16,340 bases of DNA from Opitutaceae bacterium (lineage in GTDB: Bacteria > Verrucomicrobiota > Verrucomicrobiia > Opitutales > Opitutaceae), in contig JANXSC010000160.1 in assembly GCA_025352845.1 (NCBI GenBank), forward strand, positions 1-16,340, written 5' to 3'. Under the pieces are notes generated by a model. The model made no database searches, was not told the origin of the DNA, and saw only the letters and a list, made by a program, of their open reading frames with translations. Numbering within the stretch: the first letter of the stretch is position 1; each line of letters begins with the position of its first letter. The position numbers were made by a program, and so were the translations under genes. Below, piece by piece: positions 1 to 6,948 of this stretch.

Positions 1-142
1 CCAGCCGCCAAGCCGGCTGGCCGGGGCCCCTGAGCGTTTGGTCCCGTCCTCGTCTATATTAGTCCGTTCCGGTTCAGCTTGGCTTTCATTATACGTCAGG
101 TGGGGCATTCGACCTCATCCTTGAACCCGCCGTGCCAAACCC
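1..142. other. Upstream leader of the lipoprotein pair
   Basis: No complete gene is seen. Positions 1-20 form a small hairpin with 7-bp arms (1-7 and 14-20) and a 6-nt loop, without a T-tract. Frame 1 from the window edge reads PAAKPAGRGP and stops at 31-33, so the first 33 bases could be the tail of an upstream gene, but ten codons are too few to tell. From about 50 the sequence turns AT-richer; TATATT (55-60) and TATACG (about 91-96) are possible -10 boxes, with no convincing -35. The start at 143 has no clear Shine-Dalgarno sequence. Confidence 0.35.
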
Positions 143-481
143 ATGAGACACCTACTTACCATCGCGTTGCTGACCCTTCTCGCAGGCTGCACAACCCCGC
201 CGGTAGCCTACTACTATGGCAACTACTCGCGCACTCTATACCGGAGCAAAAAGGACAGCACGCCAGCAAGCTTGGAGAAACACCGTCAAACTCTGGAAGA
301 CATCATAAAGAAATCGGAGGGCAAGGGGACGAGAGTGCCTCCCGGTATCTACTGCGAATACGCCTACATTCTTGCCAAAGAGGGTAGTCCAGAAGCGGAC
401 CGCTACTTTTCCCTTGAAGTAAAGGCCTACCCTGAATCCGAGCAATTCGTCACGTTTGTCCGTTCACAGCTTAAAAGCTAA
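143..481 (+). CDS. DUF4810 family lipoprotein
   Basis: A 112-residue lipoprotein. The N-terminus MRHLLTIALLTLLAGC is a lipoprotein signal peptide with lipobox LAGC, so the mature protein should start at the cysteine and be anchored in a membrane. The rest matches the DUF4810 pattern as I remember it: a YYYGNYSRTLY segment after the cysteine, a VPPGIY motif in the middle, and an acidic, aromatic end around YPESEQF. Size and order of motifs fit the family. DUF4810 genes usually lie between a CsgG-like gene and a DUF799 gene; the DUF799 gene follows after 4 bp, but no CsgG gene is visible, so it is either left of the window or missing. Molecular role unknown. The gene is clearly lower in GC than those to its right, which suggests acquisition by transfer. 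Confidence 0.85.
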   Translation: MRHLLTIALLTLLAGCTTPPVAYYYGNYSRTLYRSKKDSTPASLEKHRQTLEDIIKKSEGKGTRVPPGIYCEYAYILAKEGSPEADRYFSLEVKAYPESEQFVTFVRSQLKS

Positions 482-485
482 TTCC

Positions 486-1214
486 ATGAAGCCGTTTGCG
501 CTCCTTATTCAAGTCTTGTTCGTGGGCGTGCTGTTTACGGGTTGCGCCACCACTGCAACAAAGGCGACGAAGTTTCCACTGATCTACCAAGAGAAACCGC
601 TAACTGTTTTTGTTCTTCCTCCGATAAATAATACCACGGCGGCAGATGCTAAAGAGTATTACTCAACGGCAATCCCGCAGCCTCTAGCATTTGCTGGATT
701 TTACGTGCTTCCAATGGAGCTAACGGGCGAAATGCTCAAGGGGCAGGGCCTGTATGATACAGAGCTAATTATTAATCAGCCGCTCAATCGGTTTCATGAA
801 TACTTTGGAGCTGACGCCGTCCTTTTTACCCGAATCAGAAAATGGGACAAGGTTTATGCCGTTCTCGCCGCAAACCTCACGGTCACGATTGATGCCCAAT
901 TAAAATCAACAAAAACAAATCGAGTCCTTTGGGAGTATTCAGGAACAATAGTTGCCAATCTCAGCGGCCAATCAAATGCGGGTAATCCACTGGCCACTCT
1001 AATTGCGAACGCAATAATCACTGCCGCTAACGCAGCTGCGGCGGACTATGTTCCATACGCGCAGTTGGCGACGACGATGCTCTTGCAGACCGTTCCATTC
1101 GGAAAATATCACAATAGATCAGGGCAAGACAGCGAAGATAAGTTCATAGACCAGAACCCAGAAAAATCCAAGGTGGGCGAGGTTGCTAATACCACCGCTT
1201 CAGGCAAGCCATGA
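486..1214 (+). CDS. DUF799 (GNA1162-like) outer-membrane lipoprotein
   Basis: A 242-residue lipoprotein resembling the Neisseria GNA1162 / DUF799 family. The start at 486 is preferred over an in-frame ATG at 456, because 486 gives a proper signal peptide (MKPFALLIQVLFVGVLFTGC, lipobox FTGC) and avoids overlap with the DUF4810 gene. Family-like segments are VFVLPPINNT, the PLAFAGFYVLP stretch, FGADAVLFTRI, and VLWEYSG near residue 150. The protein continues about 40 residues past the usual core with a polar tail. In GNA1162 the fold resembles TolB/CsgG-type secretion-associated domains; a role in an envelope complex is inferred from family only. Base composition is low in GC (lines near 600 and 900 are about 35-40%), unlike the right-hand genes. 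Confidence 0.87.
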   Translation: MKPFALLIQVLFVGVLFTGCATTATKATKFPLIYQEKPLTVFVLPPINNTTAADAKEYYSTAIPQPLAFAGFYVLPMELTGEMLKGQGLYDTELIINQPLNRFHEYFGADAVLFTRIRKWDKVYAVLAANLTVTIDAQLKSTKTNRVLWEYSGTIVANLSGQSNAGNPLATLIANAIITAANAAAADYVPYAQLATTMLLQTVPFGKYHNRSGQDSEDKFIDQNPEKSKVGEVANTTASGKP

Positions 1215-1421
1215 GAAAAAAAAGAAACGAACTGATGGAATCCAAGGGCGTTCAAACCTCCGGCGTTGTCTCTCTCGTCAAAAGATCCTTGGGATTCAAA
1301 AGCTGCCGGATGTGGCAGTTTCCTGCTGTTAGTTGGAATTATCGGGGGATGCCAAGCTCTTTTCAGTGGTGACTCAAAAGGTGCAGCAGAATTCTGGCCG
1401 GTGCCTTTCAGTTACCGCTGA
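1211..1421 (+). pseudogene. Possible decayed small lipoprotein gene
   Basis: Two short overlapping frames follow DUF799. One starts at ATG 1211, overlapping the DUF799 stop by 4 bp (ATGA), and runs 53 codons to TGA at 1370-1372 with a basic start (MRKKRNELMESKG). The other frame (1266-1421) has no ATG, only a possible TTG at 1266, but encodes FLLLVGIIGGCQALFSG, which looks like a lipoprotein signal with a GGC lipobox, then ends SYR. A single frameshift near 1310 would join the basic start to the hydrophobic stretch, as in a genuine signal peptide. I read this as a possible third operon gene broken by a frameshift. It is also possible that neither frame is translated. Composition is intermediate. 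Confidence 0.3.
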
Positions 1422-1537
1422 CCTCGCGTGATGCCGCCCTGCTCGCGACCCTGCAACCTGGCGCCTACACCGTCCAAGTGTCCGGTGTCGGGGGCACGAC
1501 GGGCGTGGCGCTCGTGGAGGTTTACGAGGTGCCGTGA
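1400..1537 (+). pseudogene. Stump of a paralogue of the giant protease gene (C-terminal end)
   Basis: This 46-codon stretch, including a TGA stop at 1535-1537, translates as GAFQLPLTSRDAALLATLQP followed by a segment ending VALVEVYEVP. It aligns without gaps to the last 45 residues of the 1302-residue protein encoded at 1661-5569. By hand count about 37 of 45 residues and about 106 of 138 bases are identical, and many base changes are synonymous. No start codon or upstream homologous domain exists, because AT-rich sequence abuts it on the left. It therefore looks like the surviving 3' end of a tandem gene copy whose front part was deleted or replaced. Homology may extend a few codons further left, to about 1383, with a small deletion. 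Confidence 0.85.
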
Positions 1538-1580
1538 TGGGCTCCGCGCGGAGTTGAAACGGAATATCGTTGGGGAAATT

Positions 1581-1612
1581 ATCCGGCGTTTGCGCTGTCG
1601 CAACAACCGGAT
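1581..1612 (+). promoter_or_regulatory. Imperfect hairpin upstream of the giant protease gene
   Basis: In the 123-bp gap between the stump (ends 1537) and the next start (1661), positions 1581-1612 form a symmetric structure: outer arms ATCCGG / CCGGAT (1581-1586, 1607-1612), a 3x3 mismatch, inner arms TTGCG / CGCAA (1590-1594, 1599-1603), and a CTGT loop. It has no T-tract, so it is not a standard terminator. It could be a leader structure or a regulator site of the 1661 gene. A 12-bp perfect palindrome (1542-1553) lies just before. No convincing promoter is visible. Confidence 0.3.
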
Positions 1613-1660
1613 AGTCTGGCCAGCCACGGGTATCGAACCCATCGAATCGTCGCCCTTCCC

Positions 1661-4600
1661 ATGCGCTTCCTCCGAAACTTGGCTTTGCTCGCGTTGCTCA
1701 CGTGTGTCGCCGCCGTGCTGTGCTGGCGGTCGGCGCGGCCGCCTGGGGACGGGGCTGCGCCAAACCGATCCGCCCAAGTGAGCCCGGCGGACGCGCCAAC
1801 CGCAATCGCGGCGGACGCGATCGCGCGCGCGGCGGCCGGGTTGCGCCGGGAGACGTTCGACCGCTATGCTTACGCCCAAGCCTGGGCGGAAGTCGCGCAG
1901 CCGGCGGCCCTTGACGCCTTTCGCGCGTGGACCGAGCGCTATCGCGTGGCTCCTGCTACGGTGCGGGCCGAACTTGTGGCCGACGGAGTCGCGCTCGCGC
2001 AAGCGCGACGGATCGTGATGCGCGACCTCATCGTGGCCGACCCGCAGCGGGCGCTGGCTTTGACCGTTCCGGCCACCGTGCGGCGGGATTTGCCGGCGGA
2101 GGTGATCGCGGAATTGGAGCGCCGGGTCGCGGGGAAAGGGGAGTTTGCACTCGTCGCCGCGAGTCCGGCCGCCGACGGGGGTATGACCACGGCCGGCATC
2201 CGCCGGATCGCCGTGCTCGGCGGCTCCACCTACACCGCGCACAGCTATGGGCGCCGCGAACCGCAAACGGCCAGGGAGGGCGTGTCGCTCCATGGCATCG
2301 TGCTCGATCGCCATCTCGCCTTGCACGAAAGTCCGCTGCGCGTCCTTGAGCCGGGCGAACGGCCGACCGGCGCGGCGGCGGACAACTGCCCGGTTTCAAG
2401 TCTGCCCGTGTCGCCGCTGGCGGCGGAGGCCGGGGTCAATCTCACCGCGCTGAACGTGGCCGAGGTGGAGGGCCGCCTGGTAGAGTTTTGCGACACCGCA
2501 CCGGACATGCTGGAGATTTATGTGCAGCGGCTCATCGCCGCCGAGGATGGCACGGGCGGCCGGATCACCGGCACCCCCGCCACCGCGGCCGAGCCGGCGA
2601 CCACCTGGACCCTCGGCCCCAAGGAGGTGCTGGTGATTCGCGTGGATTTTTCCGATTTCCCCGGGGAGCCGATCACGCAGGCGGCGGCGCTCAACGTGAT
2701 GAACACGGGCGTGAAACCGCTCTTCGAGGACATGAGCTACGGCAAGACGTCGATCAACGCGACGATCAGCGACAACGTTTACCGGATGCCGCAGACCGGC
2801 AGCGCCTATGCGCTCGCCGATAATGAGGGCCAGATGCACACCGATGCGCGCAACGCCGCCACGGCGCACTACACGCTCTCCTCCTTCGACCGCATCGTGG
2901 TGGTGTTTCCCAACCTCGGCACCTCACGCGTGCCGGGCTCGCTGATCACGTTTGGGGGCGAGGCCCTGGTCAACGCCGCCAACGTGTGGATCAATGGCAG
3001 CGGATCCTTCACAACCGCCACCGTGGCGCACGAGCTCGGCCACACCTACGGCCTGCTGCACGCGAATCTCTGGCGTATCAACGACGGCAATCCGGTCTCG
3101 CCCAACGGCAACACGCTCGAATACGGCGACCCCTTCGACACGATGGGCTCGAGCGGGACCACCGGGGTCACGCGCGACGCGCGCCACCACTTCAACCACT
3201 GGCACAAGAACCGGCTCGGCTGGCTGCCCGACGCTGCGGTCACGACCGTGAAGACCAGCGGCACGTATCGCATCTACCGGTTCGACAGCCGCGACTCCCC
3301 GCTCGCGCAGCCGCTGGCGCTGCGGATTTTCCGCGACGGCGTGCGCTGGTATTGGGTGGGGCTCCGGCAAAATTTTGCCACCGGCACGCCGACGGCCAAC
3401 GGCGCGCACATCATCTGGGGCTTCAACAACCGGCAACAAAGCGAACTCCTCGATCTCACGACGCCGGGCGTGGGCGCCAACGACGCCACGCTCGCCCTCG
3501 GCGCGACGTTTTCCGATCCGGTTTCCGGCGTCGCGATCAAGGCCGTGGCGCGCGGCGGCAGCGAGCCCCAGCAATACCTCGACGTCGAGGTCACCGTCCC
3601 CTCCACGCCGGCCAACGTGGTCGTCGCCTGGGGCCGCGAGGGGGCATCGTTTTTTGATGGCACCACGGGATCGCCGATATCGCCGGCACCCGAAACCTAC
3701 GTGCCTTTCGGCCTGTCCGGGGTCCGTGCCATCGCCGGCGGCAACCAGCATGGGATCGCGTTGAAGGGGGACGGCACCGTGATCGCCTGGGGCAACAACA
3801 CCAACAGCCAGACCACCGTGCCGTCCGGGCTTGGTGACGTGGCGGCGATTGCGGCGGGCGGCGACGTGAGCGGAATCGTGCGGCGCGACGGCACCGTGCG
3901 GCTCTGGGGCTCGGCTGGCTCCGGTCAAACCACGCCACCCGCCGGACTCGCCGACGTGAAGCAGCTCGCGATCGGGCGGAATCACGTGCTCGCGTTGAAA
4001 TCCGACGGCACCGTCGTCGCGTGGGGCGTGAATGCCCAGGGTCAGGCCAATGTGCCCGCGGGCCTTTCCGAGGTGGCCGCGATCGCTGCGGGCGCCGAGT
4101 TCAGCACGGCGTTGAAACGGGACGGCACGTTGGTGGGCTGGGGCAACCCCTCCTACCGGCCGCCGGCGGGACTCACCGGCATCGCGGCCATTTCCTCATG
4201 CGGTGCGCTCACCGGCGGCCAGTTTACGGCGGCGCTCAGGACCGACGGCACCGTGACGGCCTGGGGTGCCAGCAACAGCGGGCAAACCAATGTGCCCGCC
4301 GGCACCAACGGGGTGATCGCGATCGCGGCCGGGGCGTTTCACGCGCTCGCGTTGAAATCCGATGGCACCGTGATCGCGTGGGGCTCGACGACCAACGCGG
4401 CCGGCAACGTCCCGCCGGCCCTGCCCCGCAGCTTCGCGATCGCGGCGTCGGCTGCCGCGAGTTTTTCGCTGGTCGGATCGAGTGTCGCGTTTAGTGCGCA
4501 ACCGCAGGACCAGACGATTGCGGCGGGCGGCAACGTCACCTTTCGCGCCGCCGCGACGGGCCTCGGCGCCGTGAGCTATCAGTGGCGCAAAGACGGCGCC

Positions 4601-5569
4601 GGGATCGCCGGCGCGACGACCGGCACGCTGACGTTGAACGGTGTCTCGGCCGCCCAAGCCGGGCTCTACGATGTGGTCGTGACCGATGCGTTGGGCGCGA
4701 TGGCGTCGGTCGCCGGCCGCCTCACGGTGAATGCGATCGTGACGCAGGAGGTCAGCCGCATCGCGAATCTCTCCATCCGCACCAGCGCGGGCACGGGGGC
4801 GCAGACGCTCATCGTGGGCTTTGTCATCGGCGGCGCGGGCACCAGCGGCACCAAGCCGCTGCTCGTGCGCGGCGTGGGGCCCACGCTCGCGGTCTTTGGC
4901 GTCCCCGGCGTGCTCGCCGATCCCAAGGTCGAGCTCTATAGCGCCACCGCCGTGAAGCTCTTTGAAAACGACAACTGGAACGCCGCCGACGCCACGATCT
5001 TTTCCAGTGTCGGTGCGTTTGTGCTCACCGCCGGCAGCCGCGATTCCGCGCTCTATAACGGGGCTCTCGCCTCGGCCAGCTACACCGCCCAGCTCTCCGG
5101 CGTCGGCGGCGGCACGGGCGTCGTGCTCGCGGAACTCTACGATGTGACGCCCGGTGTGACCTTCGGCGCAGGCACGCCGCGGCTCATCAACGTCTCCGCC
5201 CGCGCCCTCAGCGGCACGGGTGCCGACGTGCTGATCGCGGGCTTCGTAATCACCGGTCCCGGTTCGAAGACGGTGCTCATCCGCGCCATCGGCCCCACGC
5301 TCGCGGTGTTCGGCGTGCCCGGCGTGCTCGCCGATCCGAAGCTGGAACTTTTCAACGTCGCGGGCGTGAAAACCCAGGAGAACGACAACTGGGGCGGCAC
5401 GACCGCGCTGAGCGCGGCCTTCCGGGTCGTTGGCGCGTTTGGGCTCGACGGTGCCTCGCGTGACGCCGCGCTGCTCGCGACGCTGCCACCCGGCGCCTAC
5501 ACCGCGCAGGTGTCCGGTGTGGCTGGCGGCACGGGCGTGGCGCTGGTGGAAGTTTACGAAGTGCCGTAG
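1661..5569 (+). CDS. Giant secreted metzincin-like protease with RCC1 propeller, Ig domain and duplicated C-terminal domain
   Basis: A 1302-residue secreted mosaic protein. Residues 1-22 are a signal peptide (MRFLRNLALLALLTCVAAVL). Residues about 200-640 hold a protease domain with the full metzincin zinc site HELGHTYGLLH (H457, E458, H461, H467) and a likely Met-turn FDTMGSS (M495); this arrangement is closest to peptidase family M11 (gametolysin-like). Residues 653-939 contain seven WG motifs, each after a DGT(V/L)-type strand except the first, as expected for a seven-bladed RCC1-like propeller. Residues about 943-1025 form an Ig-like domain (YQWRKDG, AGLYDVVVTD). Residues 1031-1302 are two copies of a domain of about 130 residues. 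Catalytic residues look intact, so an active extracellular or surface protease is likely; the substrate is unknown. The propeller and Ig domain may bind a target, and the C-terminal pair may direct secretion or anchoring. No Shine-Dalgarno site precedes the ATG. Confidence 0.85.
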   Translation: MRFLRNLALLALLTCVAAVLCWRSARPPGDGAAPNRSAQVSPADAPTAIAADAIARAAAGLRRETFDRYAYAQAWAEVAQPAALDAFRAWTERYRVAPATVRAELVADGVALAQARRIVMRDLIVADPQRALALTVPATVRRDLPAEVIAELERRVAGKGEFALVAASPAADGGMTTAGIRRIAVLGGSTYTAHSYGRREPQTAREGVSLHGIVLDRHLALHESPLRVLEPGERPTGAAADNCPVSSLPVSPLAAEAGVNLTALNVAEVEGRLVEFCDTAPDMLEIYVQRLIAAEDGTGGRITGTPATAAEPATTWTLGPKEVLVIRVDFSDFPGEPITQAAALNVMNTGVKPLFEDMSYGKTSINATISDNVYRMPQTGSAYALADNEGQMHTDARNAATAHYTLSSFDRIVVVFPNLGTSRVPGSLITFGGEALVNAANVWINGSGSFTTATVAHELGHTYGLLHANLWRINDGNPVSPNGNTLEYGDPFDTMGSSGTTGVTRDARHHFNHWHKNRLGWLPDAAVTTVKTSGTYRIYRFDSRDSPLAQPLALRIFRDGVRWYWVGLRQNFATGTPTANGAHIIWGFNNRQQSELLDLTTPGVGANDATLALGATFSDPVSGVAIKAVARGGSEPQQYLDVEVTVPSTPANVVVAWGREGASFFDGTTGSPISPAPETYVPFGLSGVRAIAGGNQHGIALKGDGTVIAWGNNTNSQTTVPSGLGDVAAIAAGGDVSGIVRRDGTVRLWGSAGSGQTTPPAGLADVKQLAIGRNHVLALKSDGTVVAWGVNAQGQANVPAGLSEVAAIAAGAEFSTALKRDGTLVGWGNPSYRPPAGLTGIAAISSCGALTGGQFTAALRTDGTVTAWGASNSGQTNVPAGTNGVIAIAAGAFHALALKSDGTVIAWGSTTNAAGNVPPALPRSFAIAASAAASFSLVGSSVAFSAQPQDQTIAAGGNVTFRAAATGLGAVSYQWRKDGAGIAGATTGTLTLNGVSAAQAGLYDVVVTDALGAMASVAGRLTVNAIVTQEVSRIANLSIRTSAGTGAQTLIVGFVIGGAGTSGTKPLLVRGVGPTLAVFGVPGVLADPKVELYSATAVKLFENDNWNAADATIFSSVGAFVLTAGSRDSALYNGALASASYTAQLSGVGGGTGVVLAELYDVTPGVTFGAGTPRLINVSARALSGTGADVLIAGFVITGPGSKTVLIRAIGPTLAVFGVPGVLADPKLELFNVAGVKTQENDNWGGTTALSAAFRVVGAFGLDGASRDAALLATLPPGAYTAQVSGVAGGTGVALVEVYEVP
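3617..4477 (+). repeat. Seven RCC1-like coding repeats
   Basis: This stretch encodes seven successive units of about 41 residues on average, each with a WG motif (AWGREG, AWGNNT, LWGSAG, AWGVNA, GWGNPS, AWGASN, AWGSTT) and mostly preceded by a DGT strand and an AIAAG- or QLAIG-type strand. Seven units are the number needed to close a beta-propeller. The units have diverged at DNA level, so this is an old internal expansion rather than a recent tandem repeat. Confidence 0.85.
4751..5569 (+). repeat. Tandem pair of a C-terminal domain
   Basis: Two tandem coding units, 4751-5146 (132 residues) and 5180-5566 (129 residues), share the same motif order: a start like NLSIRTSAGTG or NVSARALSGTG, then a GFVI strand, LAVFGVPGVLADPK in both copies, ENDNW, VGAF, SRD(S/A)AL, YTAQ(L/V)SGV, GGTGV and a final ELYDV or EVYEVP. 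The order of conserved elements is identical, so this is an internal duplication. The fragment at 1400-1537 is the end of a third copy. I do not recognise a named Pfam family. A C-terminal position and repetition across secreted proteins would fit a sorting or adhesion module. Confidence 0.85.
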
Positions 5570-5578
5570 CGATTTTTT

Positions 5579-5600
5579 CCCCGGACCGTGCAGTCTGGGG
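5579..5600 (+). other. Hairpin between protease and nucleotidase genes
   Basis: In the 38-bp gap, CCCCGGAC (5579-5586) pairs with GTCTGGGG (5593-5600), giving an 8-bp stem with one G-T wobble and a 6-nt loop. The T-run (5573-5578) precedes the stem, so on the plus strand it is not a standard terminator. It may be a weak attenuator or transcript-end structure, or nothing. The next start codon is 8 bp downstream of the stem. Confidence 0.3.
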
Positions 5601-5607
5601 CGTTCCC

Positions 5608-6948
5608 ATGCGCCGCGCCGTTTTTTTTCTCAGCCTGCTTGGCATCCTCGCCCTCCGCGCCGCCGAACCGACCGAGGCGATCGTCGTCGTGCTCGGCGAT
5701 CTGCACTCCGCTTACGAACGGACGGCACAGCTTGTGGCACGCATCGATCAACTGCGCGCCGAAAATCCAGGTGTGCCGCTCGCCATACTGATCGATGGTG
5801 ATGCGCTCGAATACGGCAACGTCGTCGCCCGCCGGACCTCCGGGGCGATCGACTTTGCGCTCTTCACCGCGCTCGCCGCGCGCGGTCCCGTGGTGGTGAA
5901 TCTCGGCAACCACGAGCCGGAATTTTTCGACGTGGCCGAGACGGTGAAGCGAATTGAAGCGACGGGCGCCAAGGTCGTCAGCGGCAACCTCCGCGATCCG
6001 GCCACGGGAAAAAATTACGCGCCCGCGTCGCTTATGCTGAAACTCGGCGCGCACACGCTTACGCTTGTCGGTGTCACGACCGACAAGCTCTCGACTTACC
6101 GCGTCGCGATCCGCCCGCAGCTCGACCTCGCCGATCCCGCGGTGTGGGCGCGGGAAAATTTTCCCGCGCTCCTCGGCCTAGCCACGCTCCCGGTCGTGCT
6201 CAGTCACGCGGGGCTCCGCGCGGATCGGGCGATGCTGCCGCTCGCGCCCGACGGCACGCTCTTCGCCGGCGCGCATGATCATTTGCGGTTCGTGCATCGG
6301 GAAAGCCGGACCGTTTATTTTCACTCGGGGAGCTGGATGGAGTTCGTCTCGATCGCGCGGCTGCAACGCGCCGCGGGCCGGCTGCACTGGGAAGTCGAAC
6401 AGCTGGCGCTCGCCGCAGCCGATCCCGCCGATGCGGCGCTGGCGAAACTGATCCGCGAAACGCTCGCGCAACATCTCACCGCGGAGGAGACGGCCGTCGT
6501 CGGCCGCGCGCCGCGGGCGCTCGGGCCGGGCCAGGCCGCGAGGTTTGCCGTCGAGGCCGCGCGCGTCGCGGCGGGTGCGGATGTGGCGGTCGTCGGCGCG
6601 ACGACCTTTGGCGCGGGGCTGCCGGCGGGTGACGTCACGCGCTTTGAATTCGATGCCTGCGTGCGTTTCGACGGCGCGCTGTTCACGGCCGACGTGGACG
6701 GTGCGTGGCTAAAAAAAATCCTCGCACGTGCGAACCAGGGCCCTGACACGCCCTTCGCCGAGCGCGCCGGCGAAAATCTCATCGCCGTCGCTCCCGCCGT
6801 GATCGAGCCGGTCCGCCGCTACCGTTTCGTCACCACCGATTGGATCGCAAAAAACGCGAAGACCTACCTCGGCGACGATCCGCCCGCGCTCGTCGAGCGG
6901 CCGGAGTTGAAACTCAAGGCCGCGGTGATTTCGGCGCTGAACCGATGA
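5608..6948 (+). CDS. Secreted 5'-nucleotidase-like metallophosphatase
   Basis: A 446-residue calcineurin-like metallophosphoesterase of the 5'-nucleotidase type. Residues 1-19 form a signal peptide (MRRAVFFLSLLGILALRAA). The five metal-binding motifs are all present: GDLH (D31, H33), GD (D65), GNHE (N101, H102), SHAG (H200) and GAHDH (H223, H225). Residues about 310-446 resemble the 5'-nucleotidase C-terminal substrate domain (ADVAVVGATTFGAGLPAGDV, then ADVDGAWLKKIL), although shorter than in UshA. Expected activity is hydrolysis of nucleotides or another phosphoester in the periplasm; the exact substrate is not readable. It lies 38 bp after the protease gene and overlaps the transglycosylase start by 4 bp, so it is probably co-transcribed with the latter. 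The start context TTCCCATGCGC is the same as that of the protease gene. Confidence 0.87.
   Translation: MRRAVFFLSLLGILALRAAEPTEAIVVVLGDLHSAYERTAQLVARIDQLRAENPGVPLAILIDGDALEYGNVVARRTSGAIDFALFTALAARGPVVVNLGNHEPEFFDVAETVKRIEATGAKVVSGNLRDPATGKNYAPASLMLKLGAHTLTLVGVTTDKLSTYRVAIRPQLDLADPAVWARENFPALLGLATLPVVLSHAGLRADRAMLPLAPDGTLFAGAHDHLRFVHRESRTVYFHSGSWMEFVSIARLQRAAGRLHWEVEQLALAAADPADAALAKLIRETLAQHLTAEETAVVGRAPRALGPGQAARFAVEAARVAAGADVAVVGATTFGAGLPAGDVTRFEFDACVRFDGALFTADVDGAWLKKILARANQGPDTPFAERAGENLIAVAPAVIEPVRRYRFVTTDWIAKNAKTYLGDDPPALVERPELKLKAAVISALNR

Noticed and set aside
456..485. Upstream ATG for the DUF799 gene.
   Set aside because: It would put ten polar residues before the signal peptide and overlap the DUF4810 gene; 486 fits better.
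1617..1650. Minus strand reads like a tRNA T-arm (GGGTTCGATACCC) followed by GTGGCTGGCCA.
   Set aside because: The spacing to CCA is two bases too short and no matching 5' acceptor strand or other arms are found, so it is not a tRNA; a tRNA-derived att scar cannot be supported.
1412..2326. Long minus-strand open frame antisense to the stump and the protease start.
   Set aside because: It is Arg/His/Gly-rich, without domains, and is a typical shadow frame of GC-rich coding DNA.
3617..4477. Repeats in the protease gene considered as a CRISPR or DNA tandem array.
   Set aside because: The periodicity is at protein level (RCC1-like blades); the DNA units are diverged and in frame.
5579..5600. 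Hairpin considered as an intrinsic terminator of the protease gene.
   Set aside because: The T-run lies before, not after, the stem on the coding strand.
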